DNA of 64,000 nt from Roseivivax lentus (GCF_900156805.1 NZ_FTOQ01000006.1:1-64000), one strand, 5' to 3'. Positions 16,764 to 26,736 are shown, counted from the first letter of the stretch. Translations and numbers: made by a program. The notes: generated by a model from the letters alone, not told the origin.

Positions 16764-16794
16764 CGGATCTCCTTTCGAGGGCTCGGGTGCTGCG

Positions 16795-16813
16795 ATGTGA
16801 ATGTCTTTCACAT
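16795..16813. promoter_or_regulatory. 19-bp palindromic operator candidate, copy 1
   Basis: ATGTGAA and TTCACAT flank a five-base spacer (TGTCT), a perfect 7-bp dyad. It lies 32-50 bases upstream of the DUF2852 start and just downstream of the -10-like sequence, where a bound repressor would block transcription. The TGTGA/TCACA half-sites resemble CRP sites, but the spacing is seven rather than six. Confidence 0.6.
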
Positions 16814-16853
16814 TGATGTAGATCGGAATGCCTTCCGGCGCTTTCAAGGGTCC

Positions 16854-16872
16854 ATGTGAAGACTTTTAACAT
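16854..16872. promoter_or_regulatory. 19-bp palindromic operator candidate, copy 2
   Basis: ATGTGAA, spacer GACTT, then TTAACAT: the same length and layout as copy 1 with one mismatch in the dyad. The two centres are 59 bases apart, close to whole helical turns. It is upstream of the promoter-like elements for DUF2852 and also in front of glnE, so it could serve both directions. Confidence 0.55.
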
Positions 16873-17080
16873 TTTTTTGCGGACCCACCCCGGCATATTT
16901 GAGCAACGGGGCGCTTCCCATGCATGGAGAGAGCGACGCGGCCCCACAGATCCGACCCGCCGCACGGCCCTCTTTCCAATCCCCGACCCGCCCCCCTGCC
17001 AGCCGGCAAGCCACGCCCCTCCGCGTCCCGCCGCCCTCGCGCCCATTGCGCTTTGTCCCCAGCCATGGCCACATCCCGAC

Positions 17081-19867
17081 ATGACCTTTGCATCCCGCAT
17101 GACCCGCTGTCCGCGCCCCTTCGATGCCGATCACGGACGGGACGGCCGCGCCGCGGCGCCCTGGGCTGATGGCGCCATCGCCGACCTGATCGAGGGCGCG
17201 GCGGGGTCCAGCCCCTACCTGAAAAGCCTTGTCGAAAAGGAAACCGACTGGCTCCAAACCGCTTTGAACGATCCCGAAAGCGCCTTGGAGACCCTCTATT
17301 CCGATCTTCGCGACGGCGCTCCGGACAAGCGCGCCACCGATCTGCGGCAGGGCAAACGGCGGATCGCGCTGCTGTCCGGGCTGGCGGACCTGGCCGGTGT
17401 CTGGCCGCTCGAAACCGTCACCGGCACGCTGAGCGATTTCGCCGACCTGTCGGTGCAGCTCGCACTCGAGGCGACGATCGGCGCCGAGATCAAGCGCGGC
17501 AAGCTGCCCGGCGCCACCGAGGACGACATCGCCGCCGCGGGCGGCATGGTCGCGCTGGCCATGGGCAAGATGGGTGCGGGCGAGCTCAATTATTCTTCCG
17601 ATATCGACCTCATCTGCCTCTTCGACGAAGGCCGGTTCGACCCGGACGATTACCACGAGGCGCGGGCGAGCTTCATCCGCGCCACCCGCAAGATGTCGTC
17701 CATGCTCTCCGAGATGACGGGCGAGGGCTACGTCTTCCGCACCGACCTGCGACTGCGCCCCGATCCCGCCGTCACCCCCGTCTGCATGGCGATGGAAGCG
17801 GCGGAGCGGTATTACGAAAGCGTCGGCCGGACATGGGAACGCGCGGCCTATATAAAGGCGCGCCCGGCGGCAGGCGATATCGCCGCGGGGCAGCAATTTC
17901 TCAAGACGCTGACCCCCTTCGTCTGGCGCCGTCATCTCGATTTCGCGGCCATCCAGGATGCCCACGACATGCGGCTGCGCATCCGCAAGCACAAGGGGCT
18001 GGGCGGGCCGATCACGCTTCCCGGGCACAACATGAAACTCGGTCGCGGCGGCATCCGCGAGATCGAGTTCTTCACCCAGACCCAGCAGATCATCGCCGGA
18101 GGGCGCGATCCGGACCTGCGTCTGCGCGGCACCGTGGAAAGCCTGCGGGTCCTGGCGAAAAAACAATGGATTCCAGAGGCTTTGGCCGCGACCTTGACGC
18201 AGAATTACCGCGCCCATCGCGAGGTCGAACACCGGGTGCAGATGATCCACGACGCGCAGACCCATCTGCTGCCCAATTCCGACGAGGGATTCGCGCGGCT
18301 GTCCTGCCTGATGGATATGGATATCAAGACGTTACAGGGTGATATTCATGCACGGCTGGAAGAGACCCACGCCGCGACCGAGGGCTTCTTCCGCCCCGAT
18401 GCCGGGGCCGCGTCCTGCCCGCCGGACGCGCTCGATTTCGGCGGCGACGTGCTGGCGCGCTGGCCGACCTATCCCGCGCTCCGCTCGGCCCGCGCGGTGG
18501 CGATCTTCGACCGGCTGAAACCCGATATCCTGTCCCGCCTGCAGAAGGCCGCCCGCCCCGAAGAGGCGCTGGTCGCCTTCGACGGCTTCCTGTCCGGTCT
18601 GCCCGCCGGGGTGCAGCTTTTCTCGCTTTTCGAGGCCAACCCGCAGCTCATCGACCTGCTCGTCGATATTGTCGCGACATCTCCGGACCTTGCGCGCTAT
18701 CTTTCACGCAATGCGCAGGTATTCGATGCGGTGATCGTGGGCGATTTCTTTGCCGAATGGCCGGGCTGCGACGCGCTGCGCGCGGCTCTCGACGACGTCC
18801 TCGCGCGCGAGGGCGATTACGAACGCTGCCTCGACGCGGCGCGCCGCTGGGGCAAGGAATGGCATTTCCGCGCCGGCGTGCACCTCCTGCGCGGGCTCAT
18901 CACCCCCGAGGAGGCCGCAGCGCAATATGCCGATGTGGCCGAGGCCTCGCTCGCCGCGCTCTGGCCCATCGTGGTGGCCGAGTTTTCCCGCCGGCACGGC
19001 GCGCCCCCCGGCAAGGGGGCGGTGGTGCTGGGGATGGGATCGCTCGGGGCGCTGCGTCTGCATGCGCGCTCCGATCTCGATGTCATCGTCATCTACGATG
19101 CCGATGGCGTGGAGGAATCGAACGGCAAAAAATCCCTGTCCGCAAGGCCTTACTACGCGCGGCTCACGCAAGCGCTGGTGGCGGCGATCACCGCGCCCAT
19201 GGCCGAGGGGCGGCTATACGAGATGGATATGCGGCTCAGGCCCTCGGGCAACCAGGGCCCCGTCGCCACCGCCTTTTCGGCCTTCCGCGAATACCAGCAG
19301 AGCCAGGCCTGGGTCTGGGAACACATGGCGCTGACCCGCGCGCGGCCCGTCGCCGGCGATACCGACCTGGGCGATGCGGTGGAGGCGTTCCGCCGCTCGC
19401 TTCTGTCCGGACGGACCACGCCGGAGGACGGGCTGCGCGAGCTTGCGGAGATGCGCGCGCGGATAAGTGCCGCGAAGGGGACCGGCAGCCCGTGGGATCC
19501 CAAGGTCGGGCGTGGCCGCCTGCAGGAGATCGAGCTCCTGGCCCAGACCGGCGCGCTCTTGTCCGAAGAGGTGCCGCGCGGCACCGATGAGGGCCTGCGC
19601 GCCGCGGCCGGGGCGGGGCTTTTCCCCAAGGCGGATGCAGAGGAGCTCTGCGACACCTATCGCTGGCTCTGGGCGCTCCAGATCGGCGCGCGTCTGGTCA
19701 GCGACGGCCCCTTCGATCCCGAAACCGCCGGCGGCGGGGCAGTGGATTTTCTGCTGCGGCTGAGCGGCGAGACCTCGACCGACGCGCTGGCGCAGCATAT
19801 GGCGGAACGGACCGAGGCTGCGGGCCGGATCATCGACCGCGCGCTCGGCCAGGAGACCGCGCCATGA
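17081..19867 (+). CDS. glnE: bifunctional glutamine synthetase adenylyltransferase/adenylyl-removing enzyme
   Basis: The 928-residue protein attaches and removes AMP on glutamine synthetase, switching nitrogen assimilation. It contains the two nucleotidyltransferase domains of the family: an N-terminal one with GKMGAGELNYSSDIDLI (Asp174, Asp176; adenylyl-removing) and a C-terminal one with GSLGALRLHARSDLDVIVIYD (Asp665, Asp667; adenylylating). Between them is the helical PII-responsive region. The motifs RLRPDPAVTP, GRGGIREIEFFTQT and MDMRLRPSGNQGP are also as expected. ATG 17081 gives a normal family length, though no clear ribosome-binding site precedes it; a second ATG at 17099 is possible. 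The next small gene overlaps its stop codon. Confidence 0.95.
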   Translation: MTFASRMTRCPRPFDADHGRDGRAAAPWADGAIADLIEGAAGSSPYLKSLVEKETDWLQTALNDPESALETLYSDLRDGAPDKRATDLRQGKRRIALLSGLADLAGVWPLETVTGTLSDFADLSVQLALEATIGAEIKRGKLPGATEDDIAAAGGMVALAMGKMGAGELNYSSDIDLICLFDEGRFDPDDYHEARASFIRATRKMSSMLSEMTGEGYVFRTDLRLRPDPAVTPVCMAMEAAERYYESVGRTWERAAYIKARPAAGDIAAGQQFLKTLTPFVWRRHLDFAAIQDAHDMRLRIRKHKGLGGPITLPGHNMKLGRGGIREIEFFTQTQQIIAGGRDPDLRLRGTVESLRVLAKKQWIPEALAATLTQNYRAHREVEHRVQMIHDAQTHLLPNSDEGFARLSCLMDMDIKTLQGDIHARLEETHAATEGFFRPDAGAASCPPDALDFGGDVLARWPTYPALRSARAVAIFDRLKPDILSRLQKAARPEEALVAFDGFLSGLPAGVQLFSLFEANPQLIDLLVDIVATSPDLARYLSRNAQVFDAVIVGDFFAEWPGCDALRAALDDVLAREGDYERCLDAARRWGKEWHFRAGVHLLRGLITPEEAAAQYADVAEASLAALWPIVVAEFSRRHGAPPGKGAVVLGMGSLGALRLHARSDLDVIVIYDADGVEESNGKKSLSARPYYARLTQALVAAITAPMAEGRLYEMDMRLRPSGNQGPVATAFSAFREYQQSQAWVWEHMALTRARPVAGDTDLGDAVEAFRRSLLSGRTTPEDGLRELAEMRARISAAKGTGSPWDPKVGRGRLQEIELLAQTGALLSEEVPRGTDEGLRAAAGAGLFPKADAEELCDTYRWLWALQIGARLVSDGPFDPETAGGGAVDFLLRLSGETSTDALAQHMAERTEAAGRIIDRALGQETAP

Positions 19868-20121
19868 GCGAGACAGAATTCGACCCCAAGGGCCTGATCC
19901 GGGAAGCCTACCGGATCGAAGGGATAGACGAGGCGGATTGCCGGACGATCTTCCTCGACTGGGCGCTGGGACTGCCGATCGAGGTGGACAATGCCGAGGC
20001 GATCCGCGTCATGCTGGCGCGCCACGACGTCCCGGGCCACCCGATGACGAAGGTTTTGCAGGAAGGGCTGGTCAGCCTCGGCGCGCCGCGCAGGCGCGGC
20101 GGCTGGCGCGCCCGGCACTAG
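19864..20121 (+). CDS. small conserved protein coupled to glnE
   Basis: This 85-residue acidic protein overlaps the glnE stop by four bases (ATGA), a classic sign of translational coupling. It has no signal peptide or membrane helix. The sequence ([30 protein letters not shown]... then a basic [10 protein letters not shown] tail) is the kind of short ORF that follows glnE in related genomes, as far as I recall. I know no function. Because it is co-translated with GlnE it may modulate nitrogen signalling, but that is speculation. It converges with eda, ending one base before the eda stop. Confidence 0.75.
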   Translation: MSETEFDPKGLIREAYRIEGIDEADCRTIFLDWALGLPIEVDNAEAIRVMLARHDVPGHPMTKVLQEGLVSLGAPRRRGGWRARH

Positions 20122-20122
20122 C

Positions 20123-20767
20123 TCAGCGTGCCAGCGCCGCCGCCTCGCGCGCCAGCGCCGTGATCCCGTCCCAGTCGCCCGCCTCCATCTTGTCCTTGGG
20201 TGCGACCCAGGAGCCGCCCACGCAGAGCGTGTTGGAGAGGCCCAGGTAATCCGGCGCATTGGCCAGAGACACGCCGCCCGTCGGGCAGAAGCGCACCTGT
20301 GGCAGCGGCGCGCCGATGGCCTTCAGCGCCTTGGCGCCGCCATTGGCCTCGGCGGGGAAGAATTTCTGTACGCTGTAGCCGCGTTCGAGCAGCCGCATGA
20401 CCTCGGAGGAGGTGGCGGCGCCGGGCAGAAGCGGCAGGTCGGCGGCCTCGCAGGCCGACAGGATGGTGTCGGTGGCACCGGGCGAGACGCCGAATTTCGC
20501 GCCCGCCGCGACCGCCTTTTCCACATCCGCGGGTGTCAGCAGCGTGCCCGCGCCGACGACCCCGCCCTCGACCTTGGCCATCTCGGCGATGGCGTCGAGC
20601 GCGCAGGGCGTCCGCAGCGTCACTTCGAGGACCGGCAGGCCGCCCGCGACCAGCGCCTCGGCGAGGGGCCGCGCATGGGCCAGATCGTCGATGACGAGCA
20701 CCGGGATCACCGGTGCCATGCGGCAGAGTTTTTCGGAGGCTTGGCTGGCGTCTTGGGGGCTGATCAT
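20123..20767 (-). CDS. eda: 2-keto-3-deoxy-6-phosphogluconate (KDPG) aldolase
   Basis: Eda splits KDPG to pyruvate and glyceraldehyde-3-phosphate, the last step of the Entner-Doudoroff pathway. The 214-residue sequence shows the class I aldolase features: Glu48 in [10 protein letters not shown], the GAGTLL turn near residue 73, the Schiff-base lysine Lys135 in SVQKFFPAE, and the phosphate-binding CPTGGVS near residue 160. It follows edd on the same strand with a 65-base gap, so the two form an operon in pathway order. Some family members also cleave 4-hydroxy-2-oxoglutarate. Confidence 0.95.
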   Translation of the reverse strand: MISPQDASQASEKLCRMAPVIPVLVIDDLAHARPLAEALVAGGLPVLEVTLRTPCALDAIAEMAKVEGGVVGAGTLLTPADVEKAVAAGAKFGVSPGATDTILSACEAADLPLLPGAATSSEVMRLLERGYSVQKFFPAEANGGAKALKAIGAPLPQVRFCPTGGVSLANAPDYLGLSNTLCVGGSWVAPKDKMEAGDWDGITALAREAAALAR

Positions 20768-20832
20768 GGTGCTGTCCGGTCTTGCTGGCGTCGTTATGCG
20801 TATGTGGAAAGAGGCAAGCGCAGAGGCGGGGT

Positions 20833-22638
20833 TCAGACCACCACCGCCGCGCCGTCGGAGGCGAGGCCCACGTTCTGGCGGAAGGCCTCGAACAGCTCGC
20901 GTCCGACGCCGTGGCCGTTATCGGCGAGGTCGGCTTCGACCGGCGTGCGGCTGTCGAAATCCTCCGCGAGGCAGCTGATCTCGCCCTTGACTGCGTCGAC
21001 GCGGATCACGTCGCCGTCGCGCACCTTGGCCAGCGGCCCGCCCTTGGCGGCCTCGGGCGCGAGGTGGATGCAGGAGGGCACCTTGCCCGACGCCCCGGAC
21101 ATGCGCCCGTCGGTGACGAGCGCCACCTTGATCCCGCGATCCTGCAGCACGGCGAGGGTCGGGGTCAGCGAATGCAGCTCGGGCATGCCGTTGGCCGAGG
21201 GCCCCTGGAAACGCACCACGACCACCGTGTCCTCGGTGAACTCGCCCGCCTTGAAGGCGACCTTCACCGCCTCCTGGTCCTGGAAGACGCGGGCCTTGGC
21301 CTCGATCACGTGGCGTTCGGGGGCCACGGCAGAGGTCTTCATCATGCCGCGGCCAAGATTGCCCGCCAGCTGCTGCAGCCCGCCGGTCTTCTGGAACGGG
21401 TCGTCCGCGGGACGCAGGATCTTGTCGTTCTGGGTGATGCCCGCGCCCGCCTCGTAGACCACGCGGCCCTCTTTCAGCTTGGGCTCTTGCGTGTAGAGCG
21501 ACAGCCCGTCGCCGGCGGCGGTCTTGACGTCCTCGTGCAGGAGGCCGTGCTTCAGAAGCTCGCCGATCATGTAAGAAAGCCCGCCCGCAGCGTGGAAATG
21601 GTTCACGTCCGCAAGGCCGTTCGGATAGACCTTGGCCATCAGCGGCACGGCGTTCGAGATCTCGTCGAAATCCTCGAGCGTAAGCTCGATCCCCGAGGCG
21701 CGCGCCATCGCCGGCAGGTGCAGGACGAGGTTGGTGGAGCCGCCCGTGGCCATCAGCCCGACGATGCCGTTCACGAAGGCCTTGGCGTCGAGGATGTCGC
21801 AGACCGGCCGGTAATCGTTGCCGAGCGCGGTGATCTCGGCCACCCGTTCGGTGCCCGCCACGGTCAGCGCCTCGCGCAGCGGCGTGTTCGGGTTGACGAA
21901 GGAGGCGCCGGGCAGGTGCAGGCCCATGAACTCCATCAGCATCTGGTTCGAATTCGCGGTGCCGTAGAAGGTGCAGGTGCCCGGCCCGTGATAGGAGGCC
22001 ATCTCGGCCTCCATCAGCTTGTCGCGGCCCACTTCGCCCGCGGCGAATTGCTGGCGCACGCGGGCCTTTTCGTCATTGGGCAGGCCGCTCGTCATCGGGC
22101 CTGCGGGCATGAAGAGGCCGGGGATGTAGCCGAAGGTGCCCGCGGCGATCACGAGGCCCGGCACGATCTTGTCGCAGACGCCGAGATAGAGCGCCGCGTC
22201 GAAAGTGTTGTGCGACAGGGCCACGCCCGCGGCGAGTGCGATCACGTCGCGCGAAAAGAGCGACAGTTCCATGCCGACCTGGCCCTGGGTGACCCCGTCG
22301 CACATGGCCGGCACGCCGCCCGCCACCTGCGCCGTGGCGCCGACCTCGCGCGCCGCGGCGCGGATGATGTCGGGAAATTTCTCGAAGGGCTGATGCGCCG
22401 AGAGCATGTCGTTATAGGCCGTCACGATCCCGATGTTGGGCGCGCGGTGGCCCGCCAGCGCGTCCTTGTCGGCACCCATCGCGGCATAGGCATGGGCCTG
22501 GTTGCCGCAGGACAGATGCGCCCGGCGCGGGCCTTCCTCGGCGGCGCGGCGCATGCGGTCGAGATAGGTGGCGCGGCGGCTCTCCGAGCGTTCTTCGATC
22601 CGCTCGGTGACTTTGGCGATGGTGGGGTTCAAGGTCAT
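20833..22638 (-). CDS. edd: 6-phosphogluconate dehydratase
   Basis: Edd converts 6-phosphogluconate to KDPG. The 601-residue protein belongs to the IlvD/Edd family and has its iron-sulfur cluster cysteines: [17 protein letters not shown] is Edd-typical, [21 protein letters not shown] and [15 protein letters not shown] hold two others. The C-terminal part includes [22 protein letters not shown] strong AAGGAGG site precedes ATG 22638. A perfect GTTAGCGCTAAC palindrome lies 56 bases upstream, so expression is probably controlled by a LacI-family regulator of sugar metabolism. It is the first gene of edd-eda. Confidence 0.96.
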   Translation of the reverse strand: MTLNPTIAKVTERIEERSESRRATYLDRMRRAAEEGPRRAHLSCGNQAHAYAAMGADKDALAGHRAPNIGIVTAYNDMLSAHQPFEKFPDIIRAAAREVGATAQVAGGVPAMCDGVTQGQVGMELSLFSRDVIALAAGVALSHNTFDAALYLGVCDKIVPGLVIAAGTFGYIPGLFMPAGPMTSGLPNDEKARVRQQFAAGEVGRDKLMEAEMASYHGPGTCTFYGTANSNQMLMEFMGLHLPGASFVNPNTPLREALTVAGTERVAEITALGNDYRPVCDILDAKAFVNGIVGLMATGGSTNLVLHLPAMARASGIELTLEDFDEISNAVPLMAKVYPNGLADVNHFHAAGGLSYMIGELLKHGLLHEDVKTAAGDGLSLYTQEPKLKEGRVVYEAGAGITQNDKILRPADDPFQKTGGLQQLAGNLGRGMMKTSAVAPERHVIEAKARVFQDQEAVKVAFKAGEFTEDTVVVVRFQGPSANGMPELHSLTPTLAVLQDRGIKVALVTDGRMSGASGKVPSCIHLAPEAAKGGPLAKVRDGDVIRVDAVKGEISCLAEDFDSRTPVEADLADNGHGVGRELFEAFRQNVGLASDGAAVVV

Positions 22639-22693
22639 GATCGGGACCTCCTTCTCGCTGAGAGGGGACGGCGTTCAGGGCGGATCTACATCG

Positions 22694-22705
22694 GTTAGCG
22701 CTAAC
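22694..22705. promoter_or_regulatory. LacI-type operator upstream of edd-eda
   Basis: GTTAGCGCTAAC is a perfect 12-bp palindrome with the central CG typical of LacI/GalR-family sites. It lies 56-67 bases upstream of the edd start. In Rhodobacter, the LacI-family regulator CceR controls edd-eda; I infer a CceR-like regulator here from position and motif shape. The regulator gene is not in the window. Confidence 0.7.
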
Positions 22706-22851
22706 GGTAAAGGCCCAAACGCTCACGGTAAAGTGCCCGAAATGTCGCGAAAGACCGGTTTTTCGCAAAGCGCTCCGCGTCGGATCGCGGCGCGCGGGAC
22801 AGGCCGCGCGGGCCCCGCCGGGGGGCCGCCACCGATCAAGATGAACGGAAA

Positions 22852-22861
22852 TTAACGTTAA
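22852..22861. promoter_or_regulatory. second LacI-like palindrome upstream of the lipoprotein gene
   Basis: TTAACGTTAA is a perfect palindrome with a central CG, 77 bases before the lipoprotein start. It resembles the edd operator and may be bound by the same or a related LacI-family protein. HpaI-like palindromes of this length also arise by chance, so this is less certain. Confidence 0.45.
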
Positions 22862-22938
22862 CGCGCCGCAATCCAGCCCGATTCGGCGCGCAGAACCGGC
22901 GGGGAAGAGAACCGTTCTACCGGAATGGGAGAATTGAC

Positions 22939-23601
22939 ATGACCATCCTCAAGCGCTTCGTGGCGATCGCGGCCCTGCTCGGGCTCACGGCCTGCAGCGG
23001 CATGGAAACCGCCTCGCGGAATGCCACCGGCCTCGGCGTGCAGAACGGCCCCGACGCCGCGCTCACCGTCACGCCGGAGCGGCTCGCGCCGGTCACGCTC
23101 GTGGGCTACGAGATCGAGGTGCCGCAAAGCCTCAAGGTCTCCGAGGCCAATGCCTATATCCCGCGCGGCGACATCGTCTGGCGCGGCGAGCCCCGCGGCG
23201 ACCGTTACGGCCAGGTCAAGGCGATCTTCGACGACAGCCTGCGCGCCAGCGCCACCCAACTGACCGAGGGCGTGCCGGTCAACGTCAAGATCGTCGTGCG
23301 CCGCTTCCACGCGTTGACCGAAAAGGCCCGCTACACCACCGGCGGCGTGCATAACATCGTCTTCGACGTGGCGATCTTCCACGCCGTCTCGGGCGAGCTG
23401 CTGCGCCCGGTCAAGACGGTCCGCGCCGATCTCAAGGCCTATGGCGGGGCCGCCGCCATCGCCGCCGACGCGGCCGGGCAGACCCAGCGCGTGCGCATCA
23501 CCGGGCATCTCGCGCAGACCTTCCTCGAGGAGCTGACCGCGCCCGCGGGTCATCAGAATGCGCAGCTCGGCGTCATTCAGGCGATGAACTACGCGCGCTG
23601 A
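22939..23601 (+). CDS. lipoprotein of unknown function (DUF6778-like)
   Basis: This 220-residue protein has a type II signal peptide with lipobox LTAC; Cys20 would be lipidated. The mature chain is rich in beta strands: LVGYEIEVPQSLKVSEANAYIPRGDIVWRGEPRGDRYGQVKAIFDDSLR and VNVKIVVRRFHALTEKARYTTGGVHNIVFDVAIFH. It looks like a periplasm-facing outer-membrane lipoprotein common in Rhodobacteraceae; DUF6778 is my best guess for the family. A GGGAGAATTG sequence precedes the ATG. The gene ends 36 bases before the methyltransferase, and a perfect 13-bp inverted repeat covers that junction. Confidence 0.75.
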   Translation: MTILKRFVAIAALLGLTACSGMETASRNATGLGVQNGPDAALTVTPERLAPVTLVGYEIEVPQSLKVSEANAYIPRGDIVWRGEPRGDRYGQVKAIFDDSLRASATQLTEGVPVNVKIVVRRFHALTEKARYTTGGVHNIVFDVAIFHAVSGELLRPVKTVRADLKAYGGAAAIAADAAGQTQRVRITGHLAQTFLEELTAPAGHQNAQLGVIQAMNYAR

Positions 23602-23623
23602 CTTCCCCCCGCGCACCGGACTG

Positions 23624-23656
23624 GATAAGAGGGCGCCATGACAGCGCCCTCTTATC
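23624..23656 (+). promoter_or_regulatory. 13-bp perfect hairpin enclosing the start codon of the methyltransferase gene
   Basis: GATAAGAGGGCGC (23624-23636) and GCGCCCTCTTATC (23644-23656) are exact complements. The seven-base loop CATGACA contains the ATG at 23638, and the only ribosome-binding-like sequence (AGAGGG) is in the left arm. In mRNA this would bury the initiation region. It could also end transcription of the lipoprotein gene, although no T-run follows. Confidence 0.75.
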
Positions 23657-24834
23657 CCGTGATCCGCCTGAAACCCAAAGCCAATGCCCGCGCTCTGCGG
23701 CGCGGCTTTCCTTGGGTCTTCGCCAATGAGCTCGTGCTCGACCGCCGCACCAAGGCGCTGGAGCCCGGCACCCTTGCCGTGCTCGAGGATCACGACCGCA
23801 AACCCCTGGGCGTGGTCGGCGTCACGCCCGGCTCCAAGATCGCCGCGCGGATGCTCGACCGCGACACGGAGGCGGTCATCGACGCGGGCTGGCTTTCCGC
23901 CCGGCTGGAACGCGCGCTGGCCCTGCGCACCCGGCTCTTCGAGGCTCCCTATTACCGGCTGGTGCACGCGGAAGCGGACGGTCTGCCGGGCGTCATCATC
24001 GACCGTTTCGGCGACATCGCCGTGATCCAGCCCAATGCCGCCTGGGCGGATACGGCGCTCGACGCGCTATGCGAGGCGCTGGTGCAGGTCACCGGCGTCA
24101 CCACGATCCTGAAGAATTCCGGCGGGCGCGGGCGCCAACTCGAGGGGCTGGACGATGCCGATGCGGTCCTCGCGGGCAGCGCGCCCGACGCGCCTTTGCC
24201 GGTCGCGATGAACGGCGCCACCTACATGGCCGATCTGACCGGCGGTCAGAAGACCGGTCTCTTCTACGACCAGCGCCCGAACCAGGCCTTTGCGCAGCGC
24301 CTCGCGCGGGACGCGCGCGTGCTCGATGTCTTCTCCCATGTGGGCGGTTTCGCCCTTGCGGCACTGGCCGGCGGCGCGGCAAGCGCCCTGGCGGTGGACG
24401 GATCGGCGCCCGCTTTGGCGCTGGCCGAACAGGGCGCCGCGGCGATGGGGGCAGGGGACCGCTTCGCCACCCGGCAGGGCGATGCCTTCGACACGCTGAC
24501 CGCGATGGGCGAGGAGGATGCGCGCTTCGATCTGGTGATCTGCGATCCGCCCGCTTTCGCGCCCGCCAAGCCGGCGCTCGAACCCGGTCTGCGCGCCTAT
24601 GAGCGCATCGCGCGGCTGTCCGCACCGCTGGTGGCCGAGGGCGGCTATCTCGTGCTGTGTTCCTGCTCCCATGCGGCCGATCTGTCGTCGTTCCAGGGCG
24701 CCTGCCTGCGCGGCATCGGCCGGGCGGGGCGGCGCGCGCAGCTGATCCATACGGGCGGGGCGGGGCCGGACCATCCGCTACTGCCGCAACTGGCCGAGTC
24801 GGGCTATCTCAAAGCGCTGTTCTTCCGCCTGTGA
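23638..24834 (+). CDS. class I SAM-dependent rRNA methyltransferase, RlmI-like
   Basis: The 398-residue protein matches the RlmI/YccW group, which makes 5-methylcytosine in 23S rRNA. Residues about 5-75 form the PUA-like domain (VIRLKPKANARALRRGFPWVFANEL). The EEHD region follows, with AEADGLPGVIIDRFGDIAVIQ. The Rossmann core begins at VLDVFSHVGGFALAALAGGAASALAVDGS near residue 225. The catalytic block is DLVICDPPAFAP near residue 295, and the second active-site Cys is in LVLCSCSHA. GLFYDQRPN near residue 205 is also typical. Initiation is predicted to lie in the loop of a 13-bp hairpin. The PIN-domain gene overlaps its stop. Confidence 0.88.
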   Translation: MTAPSYPVIRLKPKANARALRRGFPWVFANELVLDRRTKALEPGTLAVLEDHDRKPLGVVGVTPGSKIAARMLDRDTEAVIDAGWLSARLERALALRTRLFEAPYYRLVHAEADGLPGVIIDRFGDIAVIQPNAAWADTALDALCEALVQVTGVTTILKNSGGRGRQLEGLDDADAVLAGSAPDAPLPVAMNGATYMADLTGGQKTGLFYDQRPNQAFAQRLARDARVLDVFSHVGGFALAALAGGAASALAVDGSAPALALAEQGAAAMGAGDRFATRQGDAFDTLTAMGEEDARFDLVICDPPAFAPAKPALEPGLRAYERIARLSAPLVAEGGYLVLCSCSHAADLSSFQGACLRGIGRAGRRAQLIHTGGAGPDHPLLPQLAESGYLKALFFRL

Positions 24835-25385
24835 AGGTGCTGATCGACACCTGCGTGCTTTACCCCACGGTGATGCGCGCGGTGGTGCTCGGCGTGGCGC
24901 GCAGCGGCGCGTTCGAACCGCTCTGGTCGGCGCGCATCCTCGAGGAATGGGCCCGCGCCGCGCGCAAGCTCGGCCCCGGCGGCGAGGCGCAGGCCCGCGC
25001 CGAGATCGCCGCGCTGCGGGCCGACTGGCCGGGGGCCGAGGTCACCTGGCCGCCCTCGCTCGAGGCGCGGCTCTGGCTGCCGGATCGCAATGACACCCAT
25101 GTGCTGGCCGCCGCGATCGCGGGCTCGGCCGAGGTGATCCTGACCCTCAACGCCGCCGACTTCCCGCGCGGCACGCTGGCCGAGGAAGGGCTGTCGCGCG
25201 CCGATCCCGATGCCTTCCTTCTGGGCCAGTACCACGCCGCCCCCGGCGCCGTGGCGGCGGTCTGCGATGCGGTGCTGGCCGAGGCGCGGCGCCTGTCGGG
25301 GGCCGAGTGGCAGCTGCGCCCGCTGCTCAAGAAGGCCAAATTGCCGCGCCTTGCCAAAGCGCTGGAGGCGGGCAGGCAGACTTGA
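24831..25385 (+). CDS. PIN-domain protein (RSP_2648-type)
   Basis: The 184-residue protein begins with GTG at 24831, overlapping the methyltransferase stop by four bases (GTGA). The PIN nuclease features are present: the first Asp in KVLIDTCVLYP, an acidic position in ARILEEWARAA, then RNDTHVLAAAI (Asp near residue 85) and ILTLNAADFPR (Asp near 106). These would coordinate Mg or Mn. There is no small antitoxin gene beside it, unlike VapBC pairs, and the C-terminus is longer than a VapC toxin. Coupling to an rRNA methyltransferase suggests an RNA-processing role, which is inference. Confidence 0.85.
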   Translation: MKVLIDTCVLYPTVMRAVVLGVARSGAFEPLWSARILEEWARAARKLGPGGEAQARAEIAALRADWPGAEVTWPPSLEARLWLPDRNDTHVLAAAIAGSAEVILTLNAADFPRGTLAEEGLSRADPDAFLLGQYHAAPGAVAAVCDAVLAEARRLSGAEWQLRPLLKKAKLPRLAKALEAGRQT

Positions 25386-25451
25386 TCCCGCGCGCTGCGG
25401 CTGTTAGCTGCCAGTGCCTGACGATTTTCATCGGTTTTTGGAGCGTACCGC

Positions 25452-26543
<1,092 letters not shown>

Positions 26544-26736
26544 CTTTCAGCCCCAAAAAACCACTGTTTCGCTGAAACTCCGCCACCGCGAAATGCGTGA
26601 ATTCTGAGGCGTCATCCGGGGGGATGGCCCGCCAGCGGGCGGTTTACGAGTCTCGTTGTAAAGGTGCCCCCCCGGGTGGCGCACCGGCCTTGCCGTGCGT
26701 GCCCCGGCCGGATGCCGGGCGCCGGACGCCGGGCGA

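Larger units (their letters stand above)
16764..17080. promoter_or_regulatory. divergent intergenic region between DUF2852 and glnE
   Basis: This gap of about 317 bases carries two 19-bp palindromes in its left third. Also on the minus strand, TTGAAA (16847-16842) lies 17 to 19 bases before a TACAT/TCTACA stretch, a possible -35/-10 pair for the DUF2852 gene. On the plus side, an A/T-rich run (16862-16877) precedes a long GC-rich stretch without visible signals before glnE. Confidence 0.4.
22639..22938. promoter_or_regulatory. divergent promoter region between edd and the lipoprotein gene
   Basis: The 300-base gap holds two palindromic operators (separate entries). There is also a near-direct repeat, CGGTAAAGGCCC and CGGTAAAGTGCCC, at about 22705-22738. 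A GCGAAA/TTTCGC hairpin spans 22747-22766. No small gene is visible. Confidence 0.45.

Noticed and set aside
16796-16812. The TGTGA...TCACA dyad as a CRP site
   Set aside because: CRP sites have a six-base gap; here it is seven, and the second copy deviates in its right half. Kept only as an operator for an unknown factor.
20782-22698. 638-residue plus-strand frame opposite edd
   Set aside because: It is antisense to a clear 6-phosphogluconate dehydratase and has a His/Arg/Gly-rich composition without motifs.
24831-25385. The PIN protein as the toxin of a VapBC toxin-antitoxin module
   Set aside because: No small antitoxin gene precedes it; it overlaps a methyltransferase gene and is longer than VapC toxins.
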